This document shows positions 8,032 to 17,248 of a stretch of 32,109 bases of DNA, piece after piece (the stretch's first letter is position 1; each line of letters begins with the position of its first letter). Source of the stretch: Gammaproteobacteria bacterium. Lineage in GTDB: Bacteria > Pseudomonadota > Gammaproteobacteria > DSM-19610. The translations under genes and the position numbers were made by a program. The notes beneath the pieces are model-generated. The model was not told the origin of the DNA and did not search any database. It saw only the letters and a list, made by a program, of their open reading frames with translations. The stretch covers positions 1-32,109 of the forward strand of contig WGBO01000020.1 in the NCBI GenBank assembly GCA_015494295.1. The letters are read 5' to 3'.

Positions 8032-8445
8032 TCAGTGCTTGCCCGGCTCCAGCACCGCGCCGCGCCGTTCCTCGGCGATATAGGCTTGCAGAGCGGTCAT
8101 GCGCGGGTCATCCGCCGCCAGTGGCGCGCTCTCGAGCGGGTTCTCGATACACCAGTTGATCATCTCCCACAGTTCCGCCACGCGCCCCAGTTGCTGCTGG
8201 AACTTGGGATAGGTCTCCGGGTGCGTATTGGCGGCGTTGGGATGGCACTGGTCGCAAGACACCGTGTTGTCGCTGGACAGGCCACCGTGAAACAGCCGGT
8301 CGCCCTTCTTCACCACGGCCATGTACTCCTGCTGCCAGCGTGCCAGGTCTTCCTCGCTGAACTCGTCGGCACGCGGCGCCGCCGTCAGCACCATGGCGAT
8401 CGACGCGAGCGCCGCCAGACCTCGAACTGTCTTGTTACGCTTCAT
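8032..8445 (-). CDS. Periplasmic monoheme cytochrome c, SoxA-like
   Basis: 137-residue exported cytochrome. A Sec signal peptide covers residues 1 to about 26 (MKRNKTVRGLAALASIAMVL, cleavage near AAPRA). The single heme-attachment motif is CDQCH (64-68), followed by PNAANTHPETYPKFQQQLGR. The downstream segment LWEMINWCIENPLESAPLAADDPRMTALQAYI resembles the distal part of SoxA/TsdA-type cytochromes, in which a Cys is an axial heme ligand; Cys99 is a candidate for that role (inference). It is the last of three genes behind the peroxidase and phosphoesterase, with GAGGAG upstream of its ATG and a 16-base gap. It could be the electron donor to the peroxidase. The heme motif is certain; the physiological partner is not. 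Confidence 0.85.
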   Translation of the reverse strand: MKRNKTVRGLAALASIAMVLTAAPRADEFSEEDLARWQQEYMAVVKKGDRLFHGGLSSDNTVSCDQCHPNAANTHPETYPKFQQQLGRVAELWEMINWCIENPLESAPLAADDPRMTALQAYIAEERRGAVLEPGKH

Positions 8446-8461
8446 CAGTCTGCTCCTCTGC

Positions 8462-9535
8462 TCAATAGTGCTTCTGGGGTGGAATCCGACGCGCCGGATC
8501 CTGGTACTTCGTATCCACGGGATGCCCGGACTTCTCATCGAACACCACGCGCCGGTTGCTGTTGTCGGGCAGGATGTAACTGACATCGACGCGCCCGCTG
8601 TGCATGTCGATAAACTGCCAACCGGTGGCATCGCGCTCGAAGAAGGGGTCGGCGCGGTTCATATGAACAGTCAGCCTGGGCAGGTAACTGGCCTTCTGCC
8701 GGTAGCTCTCCGGGTAGGGCCAGGGCCAGGCTGTCGCCATCGCCGAGTGGAAGCTGATGTTGCCGATCTGGTTGGTCTGGATCTGGTGCACATGGCCGTA
8801 CAGAACCGTCACCTTGTCGAAACGCTGCAACAGCGCCTGAACCTGTTCGGCATCGTCGGTCCAGAAGTTCCAGCCCTTGTAGATCTTCTGCAGGGGCGAA
8901 TGCGACAGCACCACCACCGGGGTGTCCTTGCGGACCTTCGCCAGGTCCTTCTTCAGCCACGCGCGCTGCGCCTCGCCGACCATGAAGGGCTGGCCGTTGG
9001 GGTTGTCCAGGCGTGCCATCTCCTTCATCCGGTCCATGCCCGAATCCCACTTCCGGTGCATCCAGTGTTCGTGGGTCAGGATGCTGTTGAGGACCACGAA
9101 GTGCACACCCTTGTGGTCGAAGCTGTAGTGGTCCGGCCCGAGCTGCTTGCGCCAGTACTCGCCGAGATCCACGTAGTAGTCGTGCTCACCCATCACGTAA
9201 TGGACCTTGCCGCGCAAACCGCCCAGCAGTTCGAGACCGTGGTCGATCTCCTCGGGCTTGCCGAGCTGGGCGATGTCGCCGCCGTAGAACACGAAATCGG
9301 GGCGCGGGTCCAGCAGGTTGGCCTCCGCCACCGCACGGATCAGACCGCGGTCCCAGTTGCGCACGAAGCGGTTGCCCTTGATCTGGGTGATGTGCGAATC
9401 GGAAATATAGGCAAAGGTAAAGCGGTCCTCGCTGCCCTTGCCGAAAGCCAGCTCCACCAGGCTGACGGGGAGCGTGCTGGCGGCAAGCAGCGCACCGCCC
9501 TGTTTCAAAAACCTGCGACGACTGTTGTCTGTCAT
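8462..9535 (-). CDS. Tat-exported calcineurin-like metallophosphoesterase
   Basis: 357-residue periplasmic protein. The N-terminus has a twin-arginine signal (RRRFLK, residues 6-11, then a hydrophobic stretch to about 30), implying export in the folded, metal-loaded state. The calcineurin-like signature motifs occur in order: DSH (46-48), GGD (85-87), GEHD (116-119), SH (211-212) and GHVH (247-250). The third motif is normally GNH(D/E); here Asn is replaced by Glu117, which would change a metal-bridging residue. Two tryptophan-rich insertions (HEHWMHRKWDS, WNFWTDDAE) are unusual. The substrate is unknown. It sits between the peroxidase (10-base gap, ribosome binding site AGGAG) and the monoheme cytochrome, so a role coupled to peroxide stress is inferred from context only. 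Confidence 0.87.
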   Translation of the reverse strand: MTDNSRRRFLKQGGALLAASTLPVSLVELAFGKGSEDRFTFAYISDSHITQIKGNRFVRNWDRGLIRAVAEANLLDPRPDFVFYGGDIAQLGKPEEIDHGLELLGGLRGKVHYVMGEHDYYVDLGEYWRKQLGPDHYSFDHKGVHFVVLNSILTHEHWMHRKWDSGMDRMKEMARLDNPNGQPFMVGEAQRAWLKKDLAKVRKDTPVVVLSHSPLQKIYKGWNFWTDDAEQVQALLQRFDKVTVLYGHVHQIQTNQIGNISFHSAMATAWPWPYPESYRQKASYLPRLTVHMNRADPFFERDATGWQFIDMHSGRVDVSYILPDNSNRRVVFDEKSGHPVDTKYQDPARRIPPQKHY

Positions 9536-9545
9536 GTCACTCTCC

Positions 9546-10652
9546 TCAGCGTTGCGTGAATCGATCGAGACCCGGACTGGTCAGCGCTTTCATGAACTCG
9601 ACCAGGTCCCGTTTTTCACCCTCGTCCAGTCCCAGCGGCCGGATGCCGCCACTGAGAAAGCCCGACAGGGGGTCTGTTTCCTTCAGGCGTCCGCCGTTGT
9701 TGTAGAACTCGACCACGTCTTCCAGCGTTTCCAGGCTGCCGTCGTGCATGTACGGCCCGGTCAGTTCCACATTGCGCAGCGTCGGAGTCTTGAAGGCGCC
9801 GACCTCGGTGAAGTTTTCCGTCACCGCGAAACGTCCGAGCTCCGACACGTTGGCGCGCGTCAGCACCGTCACGTCCACGTTGGCGCCCTTGCGTTTTGCC
9901 TGCAGGAAGCGCTGCGCGACCTCGGCCTCCTTGCCGCGAATCCGCTTGAAGCCGACACCGATGTTGTGGAAACGGTTGTCGGTAAAGAGCGCCTGCGTCT
10001 GCTCGATGGTGTGGCAGGACACGCAACGGCCCTTGCCGACGAACACCGCCAGGCCGCGGACCTGCGCCGGCGTCATCGCCTTCTCGTCGCCGCCGTAGTA
10101 ATAGCGGTCGAAAGGCGAATCGCCCGCCACAATGGTGCGCTCGAAACTGGCGATAGCCCTGGCGACGTGGTCCATGTTGATATCGGCCGGCGCCACGCCG
10201 AACACCTCACGGAACGCCTTGACGTAATCCCGGTCACCGCGAATTACCGCGAGCAGCGGCTTGTGATCGGGCAGACCACCCTCCACCGGGTTGACGAACG
10301 GCTGTTTGGCCTGTCCCTCGAGGTCGGGCTCGCGCCCGTCCCAGAACAGGGTCTTCATGTAGGCCGCGTTGATCACCGTCGGCGCGTTGCGTGTCCCTGT
10401 CAGGCCGTTGAAGCCCTTCGATACCGGCAGGTTGTCGGTGAAGGCCTTGTCCTGCGAATGGCAGCTTGCGCAACTCACCTTGCCGTCGGCACTGAAGCGG
10501 GTGTCGTGAAACAGGCGGTCGCCCAGCGCGATCTTGGCCGGTGTCTGCGGGTTGTCTTCGGGGATGGGTACCGGCGGAAGCCCCAGCGGGGCGGCGGCCA
10601 ACTGGCCCGCCAGGCCGGCGAAAACCAGAACGAAAAAGAGTTTTTTCTTCAT
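9546..10652 (-). CDS. Diheme cytochrome c peroxidase (CcpA/MauG family)
   Basis: 368-residue periplasmic peroxidase that reduces H2O2 with electrons from a small c-type donor. A Sec signal peptide covers residues 1-20. Two heme-binding motifs are present: CASCH (61-65, low-potential peroxidatic heme) and CVSCH (210-214, high-potential heme). Family marks include LGDRLFHDTRFS, GTRNAPTVINAAY, FWDGREPDLEGQA, FHNIGVG, FKTPTLRNVELTGPYMHDGS (Met302, likely axial ligand of the second heme) and the calcium-site region between the domains. The length is typical. The start at 10652 has a strong AGGAGG eight bases upstream. It is the first gene of a three-gene unit divergent from oxyR, with a promoter next to a good OxyR box, so peroxide induction is strongly suggested. 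Confidence 0.94.
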   Translation of the reverse strand: MKKKLFFVLVFAGLAGQLAAAPLGLPPVPIPEDNPQTPAKIALGDRLFHDTRFSADGKVSCASCHSQDKAFTDNLPVSKGFNGLTGTRNAPTVINAAYMKTLFWDGREPDLEGQAKQPFVNPVEGGLPDHKPLLAVIRGDRDYVKAFREVFGVAPADINMDHVARAIASFERTIVAGDSPFDRYYYGGDEKAMTPAQVRGLAVFVGKGRCVSCHTIEQTQALFTDNRFHNIGVGFKRIRGKEAEVAQRFLQAKRKGANVDVTVLTRANVSELGRFAVTENFTEVGAFKTPTLRNVELTGPYMHDGSLETLEDVVEFYNNGGRLKETDPLSGFLSGGIRPLGLDEGEKRDLVEFMKALTSPGLDRFTQR

Positions 10653-10679
10653 GAGCAGCCCTCCTGTGACTCGATGGAA

Positions 10680-10709
10680 AGCCTAGGAGTTGCCAGATGA
10701 TGTTGCCAA
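10680..10709 (-). promoter_or_regulatory. Predicted promoter of the peroxidase-phosphoesterase-cytochrome unit
   Basis: On the minus strand TTGGCA (10709-10704, five of six consensus bases) is followed after 18 bases by TAGGCT (10685-10680, three of six). A weak -10 with a good -35 touching the edge of the OxyR box is the arrangement expected at an OxyR-activated promoter. The predicted start near 10673 gives a short leader with AGGAGG at 10665-10660. Confidence 0.6.
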
Positions 10710-10732
10710 TTGCTTTTATCAAGTGCTGTAAT
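10703..10732 (+). promoter_or_regulatory. Predicted oxyR promoter
   Basis: TTGCCA (10703-10708, five of six) and TGTAAT (10727-10732, five of six) are 18 bases apart. The -10 box runs into the first ATAG of the OxyR palindrome, which suits autorepression. It shares its -35 bases with the opposite promoter of the peroxidase unit. Confidence 0.6.
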
Positions 10733-10745
10733 AGCCGACAGCTAT
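10709..10745. promoter_or_regulatory. OxyR tetramer-binding site between the peroxidase and oxyR genes
   Basis: ATAGCCGACAGCTAT at 10731-10745 matches nine of ten defined positions of the OxyR consensus ATAGnTnnnAnCTAT. Exactly seven bases upstream, ATTGCTTTTATCAAG at 10709-10723 matches seven of ten. Two such boxes separated by seven bases are the known footprint of an OxyR tetramer. The site overlaps the oxyR -10 box and abuts the -35 of the divergent peroxidase promoter. Confidence 0.82.
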
Positions 10746-10758
10746 CAAGGGAATTGCC

Positions 10759-11724
10759 ATGAATCTTTCCGAGTTGCGCTACGTCGTCGCACTGGCGCGC
10801 GAACGGCATTTCGGGCGCGCCGCCGCGGCCTGTTTCGTCAGCCAGCCGACGCTCAGCGTCGCCATCCGCAAGCTGGAAGACGAACTGGGCGTCACCCTGT
10901 TCGAACGCGCCAGCCACGAGGTGCGCGTTACCAGCGCCGGCGAACGGGTGGTGGAAAAGGCCCAGCAGGCGCTGGAAGCGGTGGAATCGGTGCGCCAGGC
11001 GGCGCGCGCGGAAAGCGACCAGTTGAGCGGCCCCTTGCGCATCGGCGCCATCTACACCATCGGACCCTACCTGTTCCCGGACCTGATTCCCAATCTCAAC
11101 GAACGCGCACCGGACATGCCGCTGATCGTCGAGGAGAACTACACGGCGGTCCTGTCGGAAAAGCTCAAGCAGGGTGACCTCGACGTCATCGTCATCTCCC
11201 TGCCCTTCGACGAACCGAATATCCTCACCCTGCCCCTGTACGAGGAACCGTTCGTGATCCTGTTGCCCGCCTCGCACCCGCTGACCGGGCGCAAGACCAT
11301 CGCGCCCCGGAACCTGGAGGGCGAAACCGTGCTGATGCTGGGCGCCGGGCACTGTTTCCGCGACCAGGTGATCGAAGCCTGCCCCGCCTGCGCGCCAAAA
11401 GCCGGCGACGGCAGCCCCGTCTATACCGCCGAGGGCAGTTCGCTGGAAACCATACGCCACATGGTCGCCTCCGGCATGGGCCTGACCGTGCTGCCCTGCA
11501 CCGCCGCCGGCGCCGACCGCTATTCGCAGCGACTGTTGGCCATACGCCGCTTCACACGACCGGCGCCAAGCCGCGTGGTGGCGCTGGCCTGGCGCGCGAG
11601 TTTCCCGCGCCCCAAGGTCATCGACGCCGTGAAAGACGCTGTCGCAGCCTCGCAACTGACCTGCATCCAGCCAAAGGTGCGCAAGCCGCGAAAGGCCGCC
11701 GCGAACCGCGGAAAAACATCGTGA
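10759..11724 (+). CDS. oxyR: Peroxide-sensing LysR-family regulator OxyR
   Basis: 321-residue LysR-type transcription factor. The N-terminal helix-turn-helix (FGRAAAACFVSQPTLSVAIRKLEDELG, 18-44) is followed by a substrate-sensor domain containing the redox motif GHCFRDQVIEAC, with Cys199 and Cys208 in the same numbering and spacing as E. coli OxyR, which forms a disulfide with H2O2. A further Cys (Cys211) follows closely, and the C-terminus is extended by a basic Lys/Arg-rich tail of about 20 residues. The ATG at 10759 has AAGGG about seven bases upstream. The gene is divergent from the peroxidase unit and the shared intergenic region holds an OxyR box, so autoregulation and control of the neighbours are well supported. 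Confidence 0.96.
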   Translation: MNLSELRYVVALARERHFGRAAAACFVSQPTLSVAIRKLEDELGVTLFERASHEVRVTSAGERVVEKAQQALEAVESVRQAARAESDQLSGPLRIGAIYTIGPYLFPDLIPNLNERAPDMPLIVEENYTAVLSEKLKQGDLDVIVISLPFDEPNILTLPLYEEPFVILLPASHPLTGRKTIAPRNLEGETVLMLGAGHCFRDQVIEACPACAPKAGDGSPVYTAEGSSLETIRHMVASGMGLTVLPCTAAGADRYSQRLLAIRRFTRPAPSRVVALAWRASFPRPKVIDAVKDAVAASQLTCIQPKVRKPRKAAANRGKTS

Positions 11725-11730
11725 GATAAT

Positions 11731-11746
11731 GCCGGAGACGTCCGGC
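11731..11746. terminator. Hairpin between oxyR and tRNA-Pro, possible bidirectional terminator
   Basis: GCCGGA (11731-11736) and TCCGGC (11741-11746) form a 6-bp stem with a 4-base loop in the convergent spacer, seven bases after the oxyR stop. On the minus strand, after tRNA-Pro, the tail is ATTATCTCACG with a TTTTT further on; on the plus strand there is no T-run. It is more likely to serve the tRNA. Confidence 0.45.
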
Positions 11747-11756
11747 AAACAGGGAA

Positions 11757-11834
<78 letters not shown>

Positions 11835-11853
11835 AGTCTTGCGAAGAGCCGCG

Positions 11854-11883
11854 ATAATACAGCATCCCCCCACCCCAAGCCAA
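11854..11883 (-). promoter_or_regulatory. Predicted promoter of tRNA-Pro
   Basis: TTGGCT (11883-11878) and TATTAT (11859-11854) are separated by 18 bases on the minus strand. Transcription would start about 13 bases before the mature tRNA 5' end. It lies in the spacer after the MerR-like gene, so the tRNA can be transcribed independently. Confidence 0.55.
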
Positions 11884-11920
11884 ACAAAAAGGGGAGAAGA
11901 AAATGCCTCCGTCTCATTTT

Positions 11921-12277
11921 TCAGCGTTTGAGGATTTGCAGGAGTTCTTCGAGTTCCATGCGCATCTGGCGCACGATCTGCTGACGCTGGCTGACGTCTT
12001 CCCTGGCCTCATCACCGGACAATTGCTGGCGGGCGCCGCCGATGGTGAACCCCTGTTCGTACAACAGGCTGCGGATCTGACGGATCATGATCACGTCGTG
12101 GCGCTGGTAATAGCGTCGGTTGCCGCGACGTTTTACCGGCTTGAGTTGCGGAAATTCCTGCTCCCAGTAGCGCAGCACGTGCGGCTTGACACCGCACAGC
12201 TCGGAGACTTCACCGATGGTGAAATAACGTTTGCCAGGGATTGCGGGGAGTTCGTTATTGTTGCTGGCTTCCAGCAT
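11921..12277 (-). CDS. MerR-family transcriptional regulator of the ihfA neighbourhood
   Basis: 118-residue MerR-type DNA-binding protein. The winged helix-turn-helix is [47 protein letters not shown] (16-61), followed by a helix and a short coiled coil ending EELLQILKR. There is no Cys-containing metal-binding loop or other effector domain, so it is not a classic metal- or redox-sensing MerR. Proteins of this type follow ihfA in many gammaproteobacteria, but their targets are poorly known. The ATG at 12277 lies inside the end of ihfA, with a 23-base overlap, implying translational coupling. Confidence 0.9.
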   Translation of the reverse strand: MLEASNNNELPAIPGKRYFTIGEVSELCGVKPHVLRYWEQEFPQLKPVKRRGNRRYYQRHDVIMIRQIRSLLYEQGFTIGGARQQLSGDEAREDVSQRQQIVRQMRMELEELLQILKR

Positions 12278-12557
12278 AGGCCTCTACGCGTGCTTTGAGT
12301 TTCTGACCGGGACGGAAGGTGACAACCCGACGGGCGGAAATCGGGATTTCCTCACCTGTCTTGGGGTTTCGCCCCGGGCGCTGGTTCTTTTCGCGAAGGT
12401 CGAAGTTTCCGAAACCCGACAACTTAACCTGCTTGCCGCTTTCAAGCGCGCATCGGATTTCCTCGAAAAACATTTCCACCAGTTCCTTGGCTTCGCGCTT
12501 GTTGAGCCCAAGATCCTCGAACAGCTTTTCTGCCATATCGGCTTTGGTTAGCGCCAT
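12255..12557 (-). CDS. ihfA: Integration host factor subunit alpha
   Basis: 100-residue DNA-bending protein that pairs with IHF-beta to fold DNA sharply in recombination, replication and transcription. The sequence runs [32 protein letters not shown], the core [21 protein letters not shown] with the DNA-intercalating Pro of the beta-arm, and [13 protein letters not shown]. Length and all motifs fit IhfA rather than HU. It starts five bases after the pheT stop, the usual arrangement, so it is cotranscribed with pheST. Confidence 0.97.
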   Translation of the reverse strand: MALTKADMAEKLFEDLGLNKREAKELVEMFFEEIRCALESGKQVKLSGFGNFDLREKNQRPGRNPKTGEEIPISARRVVTFRPGQKLKARVEAYAGSQQQ

Positions 12558-12561
12558 GGGT

Positions 12562-14931
12562 TCACTCTCTTAATGTTGCCCCAAATTCCTGTTCCAGTTG
12601 GGCGGTAATTCCAGTCATCACCGCATCAACGTCTTCGTCAGTTAGTGTGCGTGAAGAATCCTGTAGAATCAAGCCAAAAGCGATGCTTTTTCGCCCGGAT
12701 TCTATACCCTTGCCCTCATAGACATCGAACACCCGCAGATCCTTGAGCAAGGGCCCTGCCTGGCGTCGGATAGTGTCGCAGAGCGCGGCGGCTGGTGTTC
12801 CCCCGTCCACTACTACCGCTAGATCACGGCGGATTGACGGAAATCTTGAGAGTTTTTGAAAGCTTGGCACACGGCCTTTGAGCACCACATCCAGTTCCAG
12901 CTCGAACAGGAAGGTTCTGCCGGGAATTTCCAGCTTTTGCGCGACCTGCGGGTGTACCCGGCCCAGCCAGCCCACGGGGTGGCCGTCGACCTGGATACGC
13001 GCACTCTGCCCCGGATGCAGGGCCGGGTGCTCCGCCGCCTGGAAGACAGCCTCGACACCGGCGTAATCAAGCAGGATCTGTACGTCGCCTTTCACGTCGA
13101 AAAAGTCCACCGGCTCGGCCGCAGCCGCCCATTGTTCCGGCAGGCGGTCGCCAACCACGGCACCCGCGATGACTCTTTCCTGTTTTAATTCAGTATCTTG
13201 TTGAATAAACCTGAGACCTGACTCAAAGATTCGAATGCGGCTCTGCTGACGCGCCAGGTTGAAGCGCACAACGCCCGCCAGGCCGGGCCACAGACTGGTG
13301 CGCATCACCGACATCTCCGAGGAAATGGGGTTGGCCAGCGCCACGGCGCCCACGCCGGGCGCCATCAGCGCCTGGCTGTCGGCATCGACGAAACTGTAGC
13401 TGATGACTTCGTGGTAATCGCGGTCCACCAGCATGGCCTTCACACGTTCCAGCGGCGTCCCGGTTTCCGGTACCGGGCGCATGCTGAGCCGGCCGGTGTT
13501 GTTGGCGGTGGGCAGACGGTTGTAGCCGAAGACCCGCCCCACTTCCTCGATAAGATCAGCCTCTATGTTGAGGTCGAAACGAAAACCGGGCGGCGTCGCG
13601 CGCCAGCCTTCGTCGATTGTCTCGACGTCCACGCCGAGACGAGTGAGGATATCCTCGACCTCGGCGTCTTCCGGGACAAAACCGAGCAGGCGGCAGATAC
13701 GCCGGCGGCGCAGCACGATGGGCGTCTTGCGCGGCAGGTGCACCTCGGAGACGACCTCATTGACCGGCCCGGCCTCGCCACCCACCAGTTCCAGCAGCAG
13801 CGCCGTGGCGCGCTCCATGGCGCGCGCCTGTAAACCGGCGTCCACGCCGCGTTCGAAACGGTAGGCGGAATCGGTGGCCAGACCGTAGCGACGCGCCCGG
13901 CCGGCGATCTTCTCCGGCGCAAAAAAGGCCACTTCCAGGAACAGGTCACGGGTGCTGTCCGAAATGCCGGAATGCTCGCCCCCCATGACACCGGCCAGCG
14001 CCAGCGGCCTGTTGCGGTCGCAGATCAGCAGGGTGTCGCTGTCGGGTTCGATGGTGCGCTCGTCGAGCAGGGTCAGGGACTCGCCGGCACGCGCGTAGCG
14101 CACCTCGATGGCGCCCGACAGTTGCGCCAGGTCGAAGGCGTGCATCGGCTGGCCCAGTTCGAGCAACACGTAGTTGGTCACGTCCACCACCGGGCCGAGG
14201 CTGCGCAACCCGCCGCGGCGCAACTTCTCCTTCATCCACAGCGGTGTCTGCGCCTGCGGGTCGATGCCGCGAATGACACGTCCGAGGTAACGGGGACAGG
14301 CCTCGGGCGCCTGCACGTCGATGTCGAAGCTGTCGTCCAGGGCGGGGGCGACCGGGGGCATGTCCGGCGTCCTGACGTCGGTGCCGGTCAGAGCCCCGAC
14401 CTCGCGCGCCACACCTTCCATGCCCAGGCAGTCGCCGCGGTTGGGCGTCAGGTCGATTTCGATCAGGGTGTCGTCGAGCGCCAGGTAGTCGCGGATATCC
14501 CGCCCCACCGGCGCGTCGGCCGGCAGTTCCATCAGGCCTTCGTGCTCGTCGCTGAGACCGAGTTCACGCGCCGAGCACAACATGCCGTGCGAAGGCACGC
14601 CGCGCAGCCTGGCCTTGCGGATCTTCATGTCGCCGACACGCCCGCCGACGGTCGCCAGCGGTGCCTTCATGCCGGCGCGTACATTGGGCGCGCCGCAGAC
14701 GATCTGCAAGGGCTCAGCCTCGCCCGCCGACACCTGGCAGACCCGCAGCTTGTCGGCGTCCGGGTGCGGCTCCACCGCCAGCACCTCGGCCACCACCACG
14801 CCGCTGAAATCACCGGCGGCCGGTTCGACGGCATCCACTTCCAGCCCGGCCATGGTCAGCTGCTCTGCGAGCTGCGCGCTGTCCAGGTTCGGGTTCACCC
14901 ATTCACGTAACCAGGCTTCACTGAATTTCAT
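12562..14931 (-). CDS. pheT: Phenylalanyl-tRNA synthetase beta subunit
   Basis: 789-residue beta chain of the alpha2-beta2 synthetase that charges tRNA-Phe. It starts [17 protein letters not shown] as in E. coli PheT (795 residues). Domains in order are the N-terminal linker, the EMAP-like tRNA-binding domain (about 40-150, with [17 protein letters not shown] and [11 protein letters not shown]), the B3/4 editing domain, the B5 domain, the synthetase-like core ([31 protein letters not shown]) and the C-terminal FDX-ACB domain (about 695-789, beginning [19 protein letters not shown]). The frame is open upstream to 15186, but that part overlaps pheS and has no homology, so the ATG at 14931, 17 bases after pheS, is the start. 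Confidence 0.97.
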   Translation of the reverse strand: MKFSEAWLREWVNPNLDSAQLAEQLTMAGLEVDAVEPAAGDFSGVVVAEVLAVEPHPDADKLRVCQVSAGEAEPLQIVCGAPNVRAGMKAPLATVGGRVGDMKIRKARLRGVPSHGMLCSARELGLSDEHEGLMELPADAPVGRDIRDYLALDDTLIEIDLTPNRGDCLGMEGVAREVGALTGTDVRTPDMPPVAPALDDSFDIDVQAPEACPRYLGRVIRGIDPQAQTPLWMKEKLRRGGLRSLGPVVDVTNYVLLELGQPMHAFDLAQLSGAIEVRYARAGESLTLLDERTIEPDSDTLLICDRNRPLALAGVMGGEHSGISDSTRDLFLEVAFFAPEKIAGRARRYGLATDSAYRFERGVDAGLQARAMERATALLLELVGGEAGPVNEVVSEVHLPRKTPIVLRRRRICRLLGFVPEDAEVEDILTRLGVDVETIDEGWRATPPGFRFDLNIEADLIEEVGRVFGYNRLPTANNTGRLSMRPVPETGTPLERVKAMLVDRDYHEVISYSFVDADSQALMAPGVGAVALANPISSEMSVMRTSLWPGLAGVVRFNLARQQSRIRIFESGLRFIQQDTELKQERVIAGAVVGDRLPEQWAAAAEPVDFFDVKGDVQILLDYAGVEAVFQAAEHPALHPGQSARIQVDGHPVGWLGRVHPQVAQKLEIPGRTFLFELELDVVLKGRVPSFQKLSRFPSIRRDLAVVVDGGTPAAALCDTIRRQAGPLLKDLRVFDVYEGKGIESGRKSIAFGLILQDSSRTLTDEDVDAVMTGITAQLEQEFGATLRE

Positions 14932-14948
14932 AACGGGAACTCTCGCGG

Positions 14949-16052
<1,104 letters not shown>

Positions 16053-16066
16053 TCACAGCGCCTGGA

Positions 16067-16426
16067 CTAACCTGCGAGGCTGGCTTTTGCTTTTTCCGCC
16101 AGCGCCGTAAAGGCTGCCGCATCGAACACTGCCAGATCGGCAAGCACCTTGCGGTCGACCTCGATCCCGGCCTTGCTCAGCCCGTTGATGAAACGGCTGT
16201 AGGACAGACCGTTCTCACGGGCCGCCGCGTTGATGCGGGCGATCCACAACGCGCGGAACTGACGCTTGCGCTGACGACGGTCGCGGTAGGCGTACTGGCC
16301 GGCCTTGATGACCGCCTGCTTGGCGACACGATAGACCTTGCGGCGCGCGCCGTAATAACCCTTCGCCTTGGCGAGGACCTTCTTGTGCCTGGCTCGCGCC
16401 TGAACACCACGTTTTACTCTGGGCAT
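16067..16426 (-). CDS. rplT: 50S ribosomal protein L20
   Basis: 119-residue large-subunit protein needed early in 50S assembly. The sequence [51 protein letters not shown] and [19 protein letters not shown] is L20 throughout at the usual length. A strong AGGAGG precedes the ATG. In E. coli L20 represses translation of rpmI and rplT through mRNA structures upstream of rpmI; a structured spacer at that place is noted separately. Confidence 0.98.
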   Translation of the reverse strand: MPRVKRGVQARARHKKVLAKAKGYYGARRKVYRVAKQAVIKAGQYAYRDRRQRKRQFRALWIARINAAARENGLSYSRFINGLSKAGIEVDRKVLADLAVFDAAAFTALAEKAKASLAG

Positions 16427-16442
16427 GGCTCATCCCCTCCTG

Positions 16443-16640
16443 TCAGACAAACGGCAACATGCGGCGAACGGCGCGCTGATCGGCTTCGTGCACCTGCTCG
16501 GTGCTGCCCAGGTGGCGCTTGCGCTTGCTGCTTTTCTTGGTGAGGATGTGGCGCAGGTGCGACTGGCCACGCTTGAAACCGCCACTGGCGGTCTTGCGGA
16601 ACCGCTTGGCGGCTCCACGGTTGGTTTTCATCTTTGGCAT
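16443..16640 (-). CDS. rpmI: 50S ribosomal protein L35
   Basis: 65-residue basic ribosomal protein. [34 protein letters not shown] and VRRMLPFV are the L35 signature, at exactly the E. coli length. The frame is open nine codons further upstream, but the MPKMKTN start at 16640, with GGGAGAG ahead of it, is the conserved one. It lies 16 bases upstream of rplT in the same transcript. Confidence 0.97.
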   Translation of the reverse strand: MPKMKTNRGAAKRFRKTASGGFKRGQSHLRHILTKKSSKRKRHLGSTEQVHEADQRAVRRMLPFV

Positions 16641-16670
16641 AGTATCTCTCCCGCTTCTGTACATCAGAAA

Positions 16671-16724
16671 TACGCCCCCAGGTGCGGTGAGTACCCGGGG
16701 CGTACCGTGGTTCCAACCGGAACC
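16671..16724 (-). promoter_or_regulatory. Structured infC-rpmI spacer, candidate L20 autoregulatory site
   Basis: Two hairpins fill the spacer: GGTTCC/GGAACC (16709-16714 with 16719-16724, 4-base loop), which touches the infC stop, and a long stem TACGCCCC/GGGGCGTA (16671-16678 with 16697-16704) whose 18-base loop has an inner GGT/ACC pair (16681-16683 with 16693-16695). It ends about 30 bases before the rpmI start. In E. coli L20 binds an irregular stem-loop and a pseudoknot in this interval. The structure is seen; L20 binding is inferred. Confidence 0.5.
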
Positions 16725-17248
16725 TACTTCTTCTTTGGCGCCATCACCATGATCATCTGACGGCCTTCCATTTTCGGAAACTGTTCGACGGTCGCCAGCT
16801 CCGAAAGATCGTTCTCGACCCGCTTGAGCAGGTCGCGGCCCAGTTCCTGGTGGGCCATTTCGCGGCCGCGGAAGCGCAGGGTCACTTTCACCTTGTCGCC
16901 GTCGTTCAGGAAGCGGGTCAGGTTGCGCAACTTGACCTTGTAGTCCCCGATGTCCGTGCCGGGCCGGAATTTCACTTCCTTGACCTGGGTCTGCTTCTGC
17001 TTCTTGCGGGCGGCCTGACGTTTCTTCTGCTCATCGAAACGGTACTTGCCGTAATCCATGATCTTGCAAACAGGCGGTTCGGCCGCTGGCGAGATTTCCA
17101 CCAGGTCGAGTCCGGCCTCGGCGGCCTTTTCCAGTGCCTCGGCGATCGGAACGATGCCGATCTGTTCGCCTTCCGCGCCAACCAGCCTCACTTCCGGTAC
17201 ATCGATGGCCTGGTTGAGCCGGTGTTTCAGTTTGTTTGCTGCAGCGAT
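16724..17248 (-). CDS. infC: Translation initiation factor IF-3 with AUC start codon
   Basis: 174-residue IF-3, which binds the 30S subunit, prevents premature 50S joining and proofreads start codons. Motifs are [81 protein letters not shown] and [10 protein letters not shown]. The region before the first GTG (17191) still aligns with IF-3: [16 protein letters not shown] matches the E. coli NRINGEIRAQEVRLTG segment. No ATG, GTG or TTG exists in frame between there and the thrS stop. The codon ATC at 17248 lies eight bases after GGAG and two bases after the thrS stop, so AUC is taken as the start, giving a near-normal length (E. coli 180). E. coli infC uses AUU for the same autoregulatory reason. 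Confidence 0.93.
   Translation of the reverse strand: MAAANKLKHRLNQAIDVPEVRLVGAEGEQIGIVPIAEALEKAAEAGLDLVEISPAAEPPVCKIMDYGKYRFDEQKKRQAARKKQKQTQVKEVKFRPGTDIGDYKVKLRNLTRFLNDGDKVKVTLRFRGREMAHQELGRDLLKRVENDLSELATVEQFPKMEGRQMIMVMAPKKK

Noticed and set aside
8321..10700. Long plus-strand frames opposite the phosphoesterase and peroxidase (412 and 420 codons)
   Set aside because: Both are shadows of genes with full catalytic and heme motifs on the minus strand, and one would run across the OxyR control region.
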